Both the position numbers and the translations under genes were made by a program. A stretch of DNA of 64,000 nt, from positions 1 through 64,000 of the IMG/VR virus record IMGVR_UViG_3300044951_001887, one strand, 5' to 3'. Below are positions 48,688 to 56,759 of the stretch, one piece after another (positions within the stretch are counted from its first letter, which is position 1; every line of letters begins with the position of its first letter). The stretch is from a virus. The notes below the pieces were generated by a model. The model saw nothing but the letters and a program-made list of their open reading frames with translations. It was not told the DNA's origin and ran no database searches.

Positions 48688-49116
48688 ATGACTTACGAAG
48701 TGCCAGGTTATTCACCCAGAGAGGAACTTGACCGAAAGGTCATTACGACTCTTGAGTGGATGATCGCCAGTCATCAGCGCGGCGGACTTTCCGACGTTCA
48801 ACTGTCTGTCGCCGCCGATGCGTTGTTCATGGCGACGGCGGGTTTGGTTGATAAGGACTTCATGGAAATGATTTCTGGCGTGCAAGAGCTGGTGGTTGAT
48901 ATGCCGACGCCGTCCATTCGTCGGCATTTCGTAAACGACGACAAGACGCTCAGCCTTTCGTGGAAGATTGGCGACGACGAATTCGTTATCACCAAATACG
49001 AATACGGCCAGGCAACCTACGGTCGAACCAGTAAACATGAAAGCGCGTTGATTGCCAGAGATTGCATGGGCAAGTTCGCAAGTGGGCTGATCGAGAAAGG
49101 GTGGACTGAGATATGA
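48688..49116 (+). CDS. Protein of unknown function, 142 aa
   Basis: 142 residues. N-terminal helices with LSVAADALFMATAGL; C-terminal beta strands (LSLSWKIGDDEFVITKYEYG). Two bases separate it from the upstream gene, and the stop overlaps the next start. Confidence 0.5.
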   Translation: MTYEVPGYSPREELDRKVITTLEWMIASHQRGGLSDVQLSVAADALFMATAGLVDKDFMEMISGVQELVVDMPTPSIRRHFVNDDKTLSLSWKIGDDEFVITKYEYGQATYGRTSKHESALIARDCMGKFASGLIEKGWTEI

Positions 49117-49427
49117 GTTGTCATTGTCACGACGATTATTTGTGCGGCGAACACGCCGAAGAATTACGCGCCGAATTAACAAAATGCAGAGCGGAGCTTT
49201 CTAAATGGACTGATGTGTTTGGTCATTTGGGTACGCCGGATCAAGTCGGTAATCTGTGGCATGACCTGAATAACGGCAAGCACTTGAAAGACCACGAAAT
49301 TCGCGAAATGATAAACAGCCTGCGTGATATTGCCTGTCGGTTTCACAATCACCAATCGCTACGCGAGAGAATAGCGCATGTGGTTCTTGACGCGATGAAA
49401 CGAAATGCCAGTAACGATAAGAACTAG
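49113..49427 (+). CDS. Small protein with a Cys/His N-terminus, 104 aa
   Basis: 104 residues. MSCHCHDDYLCGEH could bind a metal; then a charged coiled-coil-like helix (EELRAELTKCRAELSKW). ATGA overlap with the gene before; the next gene starts 22 bases before its end. Confidence 0.5.
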   Translation: MSCHCHDDYLCGEHAEELRAELTKCRAELSKWTDVFGHLGTPDQVGNLWHDLNNGKHLKDHEIREMINSLRDIACRFHNHQSLRERIAHVVLDAMKRNASNDKN

Positions 49428-49710
49428 GTTTATTGCCTTTCACAAGGCAAACCCAGACATCTACGATTTGTTTGAGCGTTTTACGCTTGAAGCAATCGAC
49501 AGCGGAATGCCAAAAGTTGGCTCGAAATTCATCTTTGAGCGCATACGTTGGGAAATACTGGTCGGAACAAAGGGCGCTGGATATTGCGTGGCGACAAAGC
49601 GCTTGCTGAAGTTGAATAACAATTTCACCGCATGGTATGCCAGACTTTTTATGGCGAAGAACAGAATGCACATTGGCGTTTTCGAACTTCGCGTAGTCAA
49701 ATCAAAATAG
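49405..49710 (+). CDS. Conserved-type small phage protein, 101 aa
   Basis: 101 residues. RFIAFHKANPDIYDLFERFTLEA and a following LNNNFTAWYARLFM belong to a pattern I have often seen in phage proteins of unknown role. No catalytic motif. Its start overlaps the previous gene by 23 bases in another frame. Confidence 0.6.
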   Translation: MPVTIRTRFIAFHKANPDIYDLFERFTLEAIDSGMPKVGSKFIFERIRWEILVGTKGAGYCVATKRLLKLNNNFTAWYARLFMAKNRMHIGVFELRVVKSK

Positions 49711-49757
49711 GTTCGATCAAAAGTTGTCACCCCAATGACAGCGTCTTAAACTATGTA

Positions 49758-49771
49758 AGTCAGCAGTGACT
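49758..49771 (+). promoter_or_regulatory. Perfect dyad joined to TATAAT
   Basis: agtca-gcag-tgact, TATAAT at 49771-49776. No -35 of note. Confidence 0.7.
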
Positions 49772-49812
49772 ATAATTATTTAGCAGTTCAACCAACCATG
49801 AAGGAATCAAAA

Positions 49813-50187
49813 ATGAATCAATCGGGTATTGCTATGAGTAGCTCCATCAACGCCACCGTCAGTGACGTTCGCACTATTGATGAATTGGCCCAAGTTACGA
49901 GTCGCTTCGGCAAAATTGCCAAAGCTGACATTTCCGGAGCCGTCAGCAACCTGGCCGTTCAAGTCGGTCTTCTGTCTGCTAATTCGCTACTTGGTGATGA
50001 TCGAAGCGAATACGTCGAAAATATCGCCGATGTCGTCATTACCGCGATGGTTCTCGCGGCGCTTGTCGGTCTTGACGGTGAAGATGTTTCGGCGGTGATC
50101 GAGCGGCGCTTGGCTGAGCAAACCACTCAAGTCTTGCGTGATGCTTTCACTGATTTGCTGGCTGATCGCGGTGCGGTGGTAGCGTAA
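49813..50187 (+). CDS. Helical protein, possibly MazG-like, 124 aa
   Basis: 124 residues from ATG at 49813 (GAAGGAATC before it). A helix-rich protein with SEYVENIADVVITAMVLAAL, which resembles the second half of the MazG E-x-x-E / E-x-x-D metal site. MazG enzymes hydrolyse NTPs or ppGpp. The first E-x-x-E is not clear, so this is tentative. Confidence 0.4.
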   Translation: MNQSGIAMSSSINATVSDVRTIDELAQVTSRFGKIAKADISGAVSNLAVQVGLLSANSLLGDDRSEYVENIADVVITAMVLAALVGLDGEDVSAVIERRLAEQTTQVLRDAFTDLLADRGAVVA

Positions 50188-50477
50188 TGAAAGTCACTCT
50201 CCACAAATCCAGCGACGGCGTGCTGCATGAAACCTACGCCGAATTCGCCGCTGCTGAAGCGCGACTGAAGATGAAGCCGCTGTTGACGGCACTCGTCGAC
50301 GCCGAGACGAAGTCTTATGATGAAGGTGGCGTATTTCAAGCGGACGACAGAGGTGAACCCGTCCTCTACGTCGATGATGTTGTTGAATTCATCGCGGCAA
50401 ACGCCGATGCGATTCGCACCATTCTCAACGACGCCACTGTTGTTCGTCGCGGCCGTAAACCTGCGGAGGTGAAGTAA
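50187..50477 (+). CDS. Protein of unknown function, 96 aa
   Basis: 96 residues, acidic with a basic C-terminus (VVRRGRKPAEVK). One-base overlaps with both neighbours (TAATG) show an operon. Not recognised. Confidence 0.55.
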   Translation: MKVTLHKSSDGVLHETYAEFAAAEARLKMKPLLTALVDAETKSYDEGGVFQADDRGEPVLYVDDVVEFIAANADAIRTILNDATVVRRGRKPAEVK

Positions 50478-50689
50478 TGGCGGAACGTCGTCGCGAATCA
50501 ATCGGGATGTTTCCATTTGCCGTTTTGCTCTTTTGCATATTGACGGCAATGATTCTCGCTGGGTTCGGCTGGGCAATGAACATCGTCGAAATCTTCAATT
50601 CGAATTTCGAACCGTTCACCGGCGAGTTGGCAGTTCGTTTGATTGGCGTCGTCGTCTTCCCCATCGGCGTCATCATGGGTTACATCTAG
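50477..50689 (+). CDS. Small two-span membrane protein, 70 aa
   Basis: 70 residues with two hydrophobic segments (FPFAVLLFCILTAMILAGFG and LIGVVVFPIGVIMGYI). Basic N-terminus suggests N-in topology. Role unknown. Confidence 0.6.
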   Translation: MAERRRESIGMFPFAVLLFCILTAMILAGFGWAMNIVEIFNSNFEPFTGELAVRLIGVVVFPIGVIMGYI

Positions 50690-50698
50690 GAGGGCAGT

Positions 50699-51889
50699 AT
50701 GAGTGAGTTTTCATGTTCAGTGGTTCGGGTGAAGATCGTGCCACACCCCAACGCCGATTCGATTGAAATCGCTCAAGTTGGCGACTATCAGTCCATCGTC
50801 AAGAAGGGCCAGTTTCAAGATGGCGATTTGGGCATCTACATTCCCGAGCAGGCGGTCGTTCCTGAGTGGCTGCTGAAGGTGATGGGCATGTGGGACGACG
50901 ACCGCAAGAAGGGCGGTTTGGCGGGCGGTGCGGGCAACCGGGTCAAGGCGAAAAAAATCAGGGGCATCGTTTCACAGGGTTTGATGCTGAACTTTGCGGA
51001 CGATTGCGGACTGAAGCTGCTCCCGGCTCCCGGTGAGCATCCTGAACTTGGCGTGTGTTACGACTATGTGGCGTTTCCCGACTTGGCCGAAGGTCAAAAC
51101 TTCGCTGAATACCTCGGCATCGTCAAGTACGAACCGTCGTTGCCTTCTCACATGCGTGGACGCATCATCGGCGCCGCGTTCGAAGACACCCACAATTACG
51201 ACTTCGACAACCTGAAGAAAAAGCCAAGTTTGTTTGATGATGGCGAAGAAGTCGTCATTACCGAGAAGATCCACGGTACTTTGATTCAGGTCGGCGTCAT
51301 GCCAGCGAGTCGCGTCAACGAGAAGTATTACGAGGGCCGCGTCGTCATCTCCAGTAAGGGTATGGGCGGCAAAGGCTTCGTTCTGGATCACAACGACGAA
51401 ACCAACATCTACGCCCAAGCTGCCAAGAAGCACGGCTTGCTGGACAAGATGCTGACTTTGGCGAACATGGCCGACGTCTATGACATGCCGGTGTTCTTGA
51501 TCGGTGAAGTTTTCGGCAGAACGATGGGCGGTGGCGTTGTTCAGGACTTGACCTATAACGACGAAGCTTTGGCTTTTCGGGCTTTCGATATGTGTATTGG
51601 CAATCGCGGTAAGGAAACTTACCTCGGTGCGGACTCCTTCGACGTTCAGTGCGCCGTCATGGAAATTTCGACCGTGCCGATGCTGTATCGCGGCCCGTAC
51701 TCGAAGGCGGTGGTATTGGAACATACTGATGGCAACACGACGCTGACCGACAAGAAGCAAATTCGCGAAGGCGTGGTGGTGAAGTCGGCTTTCGAATCCA
51801 AGAGCGCTCACTTCGGTCGCAAGATCGCCAAGAGTGTGTCCGATGCCTATCTGTTGCGGTCGGTAAAGGATGCGACAGAATACGCATAA
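50699..51889 (+). CDS. RNA ligase, DRB0094 / Rnl5-like family
   Basis: 396 residues with AGGAGGGC before the ATG. N-terminal OB-like part (VKIVPHPNADSIEIAQVGDY, KKGQFQDGDLGIYIPE) precedes the nucleotidyltransferase core: motif I VVITEKIHGTLIQVG (Lys nucleophile), ISSKGMGG (motif Ia/III area), FLIGEVFG (motif III, E), REGVVVKS (motif IV) and GRKIAKSVS (motif V). This N-OB plus ligase layout is that of the Deinococcus DRB0094 family, which seals nicked RNA. It could repair tRNAs cut by host defences. Confidence 0.82.
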   Translation: MSEFSCSVVRVKIVPHPNADSIEIAQVGDYQSIVKKGQFQDGDLGIYIPEQAVVPEWLLKVMGMWDDDRKKGGLAGGAGNRVKAKKIRGIVSQGLMLNFADDCGLKLLPAPGEHPELGVCYDYVAFPDLAEGQNFAEYLGIVKYEPSLPSHMRGRIIGAAFEDTHNYDFDNLKKKPSLFDDGEEVVITEKIHGTLIQVGVMPASRVNEKYYEGRVVISSKGMGGKGFVLDHNDETNIYAQAAKKHGLLDKMLTLANMADVYDMPVFLIGEVFGRTMGGGVVQDLTYNDEALAFRAFDMCIGNRGKETYLGADSFDVQCAVMEISTVPMLYRGPYSKAVVLEHTDGNTTLTDKKQIREGVVVKSAFESKSAHFGRKIAKSVSDAYLLRSVKDATEYA

Positions 51890-51903
51890 CTCTTGACAAG
51901 GTA

Positions 51904-51917
51904 AGTCATTCATGAGT
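51904..51917 (+). promoter_or_regulatory. Dyad after a TTGACA -35
   Basis: agtca-ttca-tgagt, one mismatch; TTGACA lies 8 bases upstream, so the dyad fills the spacer. Confidence 0.5.
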
Positions 51918-51950
51918 TAATGCGTATCTGACGTATTTTTTGAGAAAAGC

Positions 51951-52577
51951 ATGGAACAGAAACAATCTTTGAAGAAAGATGGAAGTGTCGATAGAAGAAC
52001 TACCCGGAAGGCAAATTTTCTTCCGGGTATGTTTTTCGACCCAACAAAGGCAAAGCGCGTCGAGGTAATTCGAAGTTCTGCCGCCCGCCCGTGGAAGGTT
52101 TACGTGTATGACTGCATAAAGTGCGGCGAGAATGAAATTCGTCTGAACTTTGGCGCACTTTCCACTTCGCAGGGAACGTGCCGATCTTGCGCCGCAAAAA
52201 AGCGCCCTTATGAGTACATTTTTGGCGCATTGAAGGCGAGCGCAAGAATCAAGAAACAACCTGTATCTCTGACGTATGAGGAGTTCGTTGAGTTTATCTC
52301 CACTGAGGAGTGTCATTACTGCGGTAGTCACATCGACTGGAGACCACACGCCGTCGGCGAAAACTACCCAAAGGGTTACTACTTGGATAGAAAAGACAAT
52401 GCGTTGGGGTACTCGAAGGACAATTGCGTTCCCTGTTGTACGTCATGCAACTTCATACGCCAAGACAAATTGACGCATGAGGAAATGAACCAATTGCGCC
52501 CTGCTTTAGAGGGGATCATGAGAAGGCGTCATTTGACGGAATTAGCGAAATCGGTAGACGCTACTGAGTTCACCTGA
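51951..52577 (+). CDS. HNH endonuclease (zinc-rich)
   Basis: 208 residues. YDCIKCGENE and TCRSCAAKK form a zinc site; ECHYCGSHIDW, YYLDRKDNALGYSKDNCVPCC and SCNFIR make an HNH-type active site. Stand-alone homing nuclease between the RNA ligase and the exonuclease gene. Confidence 0.8.
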   Translation: MEQKQSLKKDGSVDRRTTRKANFLPGMFFDPTKAKRVEVIRSSAARPWKVYVYDCIKCGENEIRLNFGALSTSQGTCRSCAAKKRPYEYIFGALKASARIKKQPVSLTYEEFVEFISTEECHYCGSHIDWRPHAVGENYPKGYYLDRKDNALGYSKDNCVPCCTSCNFIRQDKLTHEEMNQLRPALEGIMRRRHLTELAKSVDATEFT

Positions 52578-52607
52578 TCCTGAGTTGATGCTTTATCATG
52601 TTGTTTC

Positions 52608-52621
52608 AGTCAGTAGTGATT
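52608..52621 (+). promoter_or_regulatory. Dyad before the exonuclease gene
   Basis: agtca-gtag-tgatt, one mismatch. TTATCATG just upstream may be the -10. Confidence 0.5.
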
Positions 52622-52659
52622 GAGACAACATCAATAATCCATCGAACAGCGAGGTAAAT

Positions 52660-53199
52660 GTGGAATTTATAGTTTTAGATACCGAGACAACTGGCCTTCA
52701 TCAAGAGAAGGGCCATCGCATCGTTGAAATCGCTTTGCTGCGTTATGACCTTGAGTCCAGAAAATTGCTCGACTCTTGGGTCAAGCGTATCGATCCAGAG
52801 CGACCTATCGATCCCGGCGCTCAAGAAGTTCATGGCATTGCTTACGAGGATCTGGTCGGTTGTCCCAAGTGGGAAGAGTTGGCGGGTGAAATCAGTCGTC
52901 GCATGGACTCGTGCGACTTGCTGGTGGCTCACAACATGGGATTCGATGGCCCGTTCATCGGGTTGGAACTGAGTCGCGTCGGCGTCATGGTTCCGCGCAC
53001 CGATACGTTCTGCACGATGGAAAACGCCCGCTGGGCTTGCCCTGATGGCAAGTTACCGAAGCTGATGGAGGTGGCTTTCGCGCTACAAGTCCCGTATGAC
53101 GCGTCCGCCGCTCATGCTGCGTCATACGATGTCTCGATTACTGCGGAGTGTTTCTTTCGCGGTTTAGAGCGCGGGTTTTATCAATTACCAAAGGGTTAA
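52660..53199 (+). CDS. DnaQ-like 3'-5' exonuclease (proofreading type)
   Basis: 179 residues from GTG at 52660 (GCGAGGTAAAT before it). DEDDh motifs: FIVLDTETTGL (D-x-E), VAHNMGFDGPFI (N-x-x-F-D) and HAASYDVSITAE (H-x4-D). The DnaE-type polymerase in this phage lacks its own exonuclease, so this is the likely proofreading subunit. Confidence 0.87.
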   Translation: MEFIVLDTETTGLHQEKGHRIVEIALLRYDLESRKLLDSWVKRIDPERPIDPGAQEVHGIAYEDLVGCPKWEELAGEISRRMDSCDLLVAHNMGFDGPFIGLELSRVGVMVPRTDTFCTMENARWACPDGKLPKLMEVAFALQVPYDASAAHAASYDVSITAECFFRGLERGFYQLPKG

Positions 53200-53201
53200 A
53201 C

Positions 53202-53651
53202 ATGAAGGGTCAAATGCTCGCAAAAATGCTGTTAATTGCCACCTTGCGCCACGCCGGCCAGTTCGACAAAGGCGGGCGTCCTTATATTTTGCATCCACTG
53301 AAGGTGATGCACTATTTGAAAACCGACGATGAGGAATTGCAGTGCATCGCTTTGGGTCACGATTTGATCGAAGACACATTTGGCGACGTAATGGCTGGAT
53401 TGCTTTTTCTGGTCGATGAAGGTTTCTCGGAGCGAGTCATTTGTGGCATTTACAACATGACCAAGATTCCAGGCGAAAGCTACGAGGATTACAAAGAGCG
53501 AGTTATGGGGAGTGAGGATGCAACGCTTGTCAAAATGGCCGACCTTCGCCACAACTCGGACATTCGTCGTCTCAAGGGAATTGGAGTCAAGGATGTCGAA
53601 AGGTTGAAACGCTACAGTGAATTTTATATGGAATTGGAGGCAAATCAATGA
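53202..53651 (+). CDS. HD-domain hydrolase, SpoT/MESH1-like
   Basis: 149 residues from ATG at 53202. RHAGQFDKGGRPYILHPLKVM (H, then H-P), LGHDLIEDTFGD (H-D and E-D) and TLVKMADLRHNSDI (K-x-A-D-x3-N) are in the order of the (p)ppGpp hydrolase domain of SpoT and MESH1. It would lower the alarmone during infection. No synthetase domain is present. Confidence 0.75.
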   Translation: MKGQMLAKMLLIATLRHAGQFDKGGRPYILHPLKVMHYLKTDDEELQCIALGHDLIEDTFGDVMAGLLFLVDEGFSERVICGIYNMTKIPGESYEDYKERVMGSEDATLVKMADLRHNSDIRRLKGIGVKDVERLKRYSEFYMELEANQ

Positions 53652-53827
53652 ACGGTTTAATCGCTTCCGCTTGGTTGGTCTTCAATCCCGTCCAGGTTGA
53701 ATTGTTGGATCTTTCTTACAAGCCGTGTATGCAAATGTTTGAGGCTGCGAAGAAGAGCGGCAATCCGCACGACATGAACAGGGTCGTTTCTCTTTGTACG
53801 GCCAAAACATTCTCGGGGGAATTGTGA
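53648..53827 (+). CDS. Small protein of unknown function, 59 aa
   Basis: 59 residues, start overlapping the HD gene (ATGA), stop overlapping the next gene (TGATG). GTVQ-type motifs absent; N-terminus hydrophobic (LIASAWLVFNPVQVELL), rest helical. Translational coupling on both sides supports it. Confidence 0.55.
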   Translation: MNGLIASAWLVFNPVQVELLDLSYKPCMQMFEAAKKSGNPHDMNRVVSLCTAKTFSGEL

Positions 53828-54126
53828 TGAAAATGAGAGTATCTGAACTGATTGGTGCTCAACTTGATTGGGCAGTGGCTAAATGTATCGGGCGAGGTTA
53901 TCCATACCCAGCATCAATTAATTGGGCAGTAGGTGGCCCGATCATCGAGAGGGAGCAAATTACCGTCGGCAGGGCGGACGTTGATGGTATTGCTTGGACC
54001 GCGTGGATGAGAACAGACATCGGTAAGTATTATGGGGATGGACCAACCCCACTCATCGCAGCCATGCGCTGCTACGTTTCGTCCAAGTTGGGCGATGAAG
54101 TTGAAATCCCGGAGGAACTACTGTGA
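53827..54126 (+). CDS. DUF2591 / NinX-like protein
   Basis: 99 residues from ATG at 53827. MRVSELIGAQLDWAVAKCIG, NWAVGGPIIEREQI and GPTPLIAAMRCYV-SSKLGDEVEIPEEL match the NinX-type phage protein closely over the full length. Function unknown, common in phages of Enterobacteria and Burkholderiales. Confidence 0.85.
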   Translation: MKMRVSELIGAQLDWAVAKCIGRGYPYPASINWAVGGPIIEREQITVGRADVDGIAWTAWMRTDIGKYYGDGPTPLIAAMRCYVSSKLGDEVEIPEELL

Positions 54127-54287
54127 ACAAATACGCCTGGTGGTACAACGTAGTTTTTCTTCTGCTGGAATTCATTCAGTCGATTATCGGGCTTTTGACA
54201 TTCACGTTCTATCAGCCAAACTTCACGACTTCTTTCGCTCGATGGTTCGCCAGACACGTTGTTCAAAAATTCCATGCCAGTCTATAA
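54123..54287 (+). CDS. Small membrane protein, 54 aa
   Basis: 54 residues from GTG at 54123 with GGAGG upstream and GTGA overlap. One membrane span (VVFLLLEFIQSIIGLLTFTF), then a basic tail (RWFARHVVQKFH). Overlaps the next small membrane gene. Confidence 0.55.
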   Translation: MNKYAWWYNVVFLLLEFIQSIIGLLTFTFYQPNFTTSFARWFARHVVQKFHASL

Positions 54288-54537
54288 GCGCATTTGGTTT
54301 CCAAACGCCACATCTATTGCCATCGTAAGGCAGTCGAAAGAATATTACTTTCATTCGGTATTTGTTGGCATCACGGCGCCGATTCTAAATCTGCCATACA
54401 TGATTTGGAATTCGATTCTAATTCCTTTGGTTGAAGGCATTACTGTAGTGGCTATATCGGTACTTAGTACCTTCATTGCTGGAATTCGTGGAGATGTCGC
54501 CGGCATTGAAGAGGTCGAAGAAGGTTTGGACGAATAA
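54274..54537 (+). CDS. Small membrane protein, 87 aa
   Basis: 87 residues from ATG at 54274 (an in-frame TTG at 54259 is an alternative). Two hydrophobic segments (SVFVGITAPILNLPYMIW and ITVVAISVLSTFIAGI) and an acidic end. Together with its neighbour it may form a membrane complex. The stop begins the 54537 dyad. Confidence 0.5.
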   Translation: MPVYKRIWFPNATSIAIVRQSKEYYFHSVFVGITAPILNLPYMIWNSILIPLVEGITVVAISVLSTFIAGIRGDVAGIEEVEEGLDE

Positions 54538-54573
54538 GTCACTACTGACAATCCTACGTCAGACTGAAATAAT
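54537..54573 (+). promoter_or_regulatory. Dyad whose right half is a -35, plus CC-box
   Basis: agtca-ctac-tgaca (54537-54550), one mismatch. CTGACA (54545-54550), 17 bases, AATAAT (54568-54573) is a sigma-70-like promoter, and TCCT at 54552 gives the CC-box spacing. Confidence 0.6.
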
Positions 54574-54608
54574 GCGGTTGTCGCAACGAATGTGTGAAGG
54601 GGAATTAA

Positions 54609-55214
54609 ATGAGCCGTGTTATTTTGAGGTTGGATAATTGGAGTGTGAAGCGGGCGAGAAATCATCCGTTGTTGGTTGGGAAGAAGCATTTTGCGCGAGG
54701 CGCATTTTCTGCAATATTTGACGGAACGCGCAAGAATACCGTTTTGAAAATGACGGTTGATCCAATTTCTTACGGGATGTTGAATTGGTCATTTCCATAC
54801 GTCAATCACCGTCACTTTCCGCGTGTCGTTAAAAACCACAGCGACATTGGCGAAGTCAGAATTAATGGCGAGAACTATCCCATTTTTCTGTACGAAATCG
54901 AGCGCTTGGAAAAGTTGAAGGTGGGCGGTGAGGCGAGAGCAACGGCCAAGCTCATTAAGACTTCGCTAATGCTGGCGAGCAATAGCACTCCGCTTTGGCA
55001 AAGAATTAATATTCCATATACAGAAATTGAAGCGGTTGCTCAAGATCGCGCTTTGCCAAAATCCATTCGCAATGCGATGGATCAGTTGTCTACATTTTGT
55101 TCGAACATCGGCGACGCTTTTTTCATCGATATGCACATGGCAAATTTCATGCAACGAAAGAATGGCGAACTGGTAATCAGCGACCCGTTGGCGAGCAAGG
55201 CGCTTTTGAAGTAA
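54609..55214 (+). CDS. Protein-kinase-fold protein
   Basis: 201 residues. HFARGAFSAIFDGTRKNTVLKMT looks like a Gly-rich loop and the phosphate-anchoring Lys (VLK); NYPIFLYEIERL fits the hinge; DAFFIDMHMANFMQRK matches the catalytic loop (H/D-x4-N) and LVISDPLA the D-F-G position. Shorter than standard kinases. It may phosphorylate host proteins or small molecules. AAGGGG precedes the ATG. Confidence 0.6.
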   Translation: MSRVILRLDNWSVKRARNHPLLVGKKHFARGAFSAIFDGTRKNTVLKMTVDPISYGMLNWSFPYVNHRHFPRVVKNHSDIGEVRINGENYPIFLYEIERLEKLKVGGEARATAKLIKTSLMLASNSTPLWQRINIPYTEIEAVAQDRALPKSIRNAMDQLSTFCSNIGDAFFIDMHMANFMQRKNGELVISDPLASKALLK

Positions 55215-55223
55215 GGGCAACGC

Positions 55224-55245
55224 CCCAAACGTGAGGTCTTACAAT
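55224..55245 (+). promoter_or_regulatory. CC-box promoter
   Basis: CCCA, 12 bases, TTACAAT-type -10 ending at 55245, followed by TCATCGAAAC, like the leaders of other right-arm genes. No dyad here. Confidence 0.45.
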
Positions 55246-55275
55246 ACGTCATCGAAACTTTGAAAGGGCAAAATC

Positions 55276-55710
55276 ATGAACAAAACAGAAGCGACAAAAG
55301 CACTCTCCAGCACTGATGGTTTCTTTCGTCACTGGATGCCGTACTCGCAGCGAGTAGCGCTGACGCAGGCGCTAAAAGGCGAAGAGAGCAACTATTTCGT
55401 GAAACTGCTTTCCGTCCTCAAAGAGCAAATCGAAACCATGCCGAAGACTTACGATACTGACGGCACTGGTGATAATGCAGCGATTCATCTGCATTACTTT
55501 AGAGGCAGTGTTGATGCTTGGATTACCGAGAAAGATGTAGGTGATGCTGCAGATCCGTTCACGCAGCACCAGGCGTTCGGCAAGATCACGCTCACCGGCG
55601 ACAAAGAAGATGCTGAGTTTGGCTATATCTCGATTCAAGAACTGATCGACAACGGGGTGGAGCTGGATCTTCACTGGACGCCGATGACGCTGGCAGACCT
55701 TCATGACTGA
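55276..55710 (+). CDS. DUF2958-like protein, 144 aa
   Basis: 144 residues with AAAGGGC before the ATG. The second half (AWITEKDVG, FGYISIQELIDNGVELDLHWTP) resembles DUF2958: W-x-x-T-E, then G-Y-x-S-L-x-E-L, then E-x-D-x-x-x-x-P. Function unknown; such proteins occur on plasmids and phages. Confidence 0.55.
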   Translation: MNKTEATKALSSTDGFFRHWMPYSQRVALTQALKGEESNYFVKLLSVLKEQIETMPKTYDTDGTGDNAAIHLHYFRGSVDAWITEKDVGDAADPFTQHQAFGKITLTGDKEDAEFGYISIQELIDNGVELDLHWTPMTLADLHD

Positions 55711-55855
55711 GCAAGATCGCGAAGAATTCATCCTTTACTTACGCGCTTGCACTGATGCGCAACTTCAAGGCGTTCTCGAAAAAGAAAGAAAGGCAGCGAG
55801 ACATGAGTGTGTAAGTCTCGTTAAGGACGAAATTCAAAAAAGGGAATCGAAGTGA
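55703..55855 (+). CDS. Small helical protein, 50 aa
   Basis: 50 residues, ATG within the end of the preceding gene, stop overlapping the next GTG. Highly charged helix (QGVLEKERKAARHECVSLVK). Typical of small phage genes that bind nucleic acid or protein. Confidence 0.5.
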   Translation: MTEQDREEFILYLRACTDAQLQGVLEKERKAARHECVSLVKDEIQKRESK

Positions 55856-56307
55856 AAGCCAAAAATAAAGGTTATTTCGACCGTGACAACAATCCAATCA
55901 CGAAAGAAGCGTGGTTGGCTTTTCGGTTAGATCCATCTTATTTATCTATTCGTCTCTATGACAACGAAGTCGTCCATCTCGAATTGCTTTGGCATGGGGT
56001 GGTTGATAATCCGAATCTCACTTTTCCAAGTATGTATCCGCTGTTTTACATGGTCGTGATGAATTACAACGGCGAAGGGAAAGCGGTTCCCGATCCGGTT
56101 GAAAATGGCAAATCATACGCCACCATCGAACTCGGTATCGCGGCTTATGAGAAGTTTCTGGAGCGGTGGACGAATTCTTCTAAAGAGGAAGGTGTCTTTG
56201 TCGAGAAAGACAACCTGCTGACACCACCGCCACCACCGAATCCCGATGCGCCGGCGGCAAAAGCCGAATACAAGAATGTCGAGATTGACGACTGCGGCGC
56301 CTGGTGA
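55852..56307 (+). CDS. Protein of unknown function ending in CGAW, 151 aa
   Basis: 151 residues from GTG at 55852 (GGGAATC before it). Aromatic-rich N-terminal domain (FRLDPSYLSIRLYDNE), a PPPPPNPDAP linker and the final EIDDCGAW. Member of the G-x-W group. Confidence 0.5.
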   Translation: MKAKNKGYFDRDNNPITKEAWLAFRLDPSYLSIRLYDNEVVHLELLWHGVVDNPNLTFPSMYPLFYMVVMNYNGEGKAVPDPVENGKSYATIELGIAAYEKFLERWTNSSKEEGVFVEKDNLLTPPPPPNPDAPAAKAEYKNVEIDDCGAW

Positions 56308-56379
56308 TGTATGGCCGTAGTCCCGCATAGGCATGTAAACGCAAAGTTTTATGTATGGCCGTATTCCCATATAGGCGTG
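56307..56379 (+). repeat. Two direct repeats of 29 bases
   Basis: 56307-56335 and 56351-56379, beginning ATGTATGGCCGTA and ending CATAGGC(A)TG / TATAGGCGTG, four to five differences. They start in the stop codon of the preceding gene. In a gene-free stretch. Confidence 0.7.
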
Positions 56380-56759
56380 CAGGCGTAGATATAAAAGTAC
56401 GGACGAATTCAGTCCCTTCGCCTTTGCAGTTTGCGCTCCAAGGCGCAGCCTAATCCTCAGTTCAAAACAGCCTAAATAATCTATTGACACGCCAACCTGG
56501 CGTTTCTATTCGCGCATCGCGTCTATTGACAATAGGTCGCGCGGATTAGGCGGGTTATTAGGCAACCGTTAATGCCAACGGCAGTTCCTACGTGTGGTTC
56601 TCATAATGAACACATCGAAAAGCAGCGCGAGAAACAAAACGAATTAGCAAGCGGTTGAAAGGTTGCCAAGCGAATAGCTGACCATCCTCAAATCGGTTGT
56701 CAAAATTCATTCATCGCAAAGCGAAGCGATATTTCAACCACTACGAAAGGAAATGCCAA
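56380..56759 (+). promoter_or_regulatory. Gene-free control region
   Basis: About 380 bases with no gene. It has TTGACA twice (after TCTA, at about 56483 and 56526), CGCCA-ACC-TGGCG, and two CC-boxes: 56586-56607 (TCCT, 12 bases, CATAAT) and 56685-56706 (TCCT, 12 bases, CAAAAT). Likely a regulated promoter array for the gene at 56760. Confidence 0.5.
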
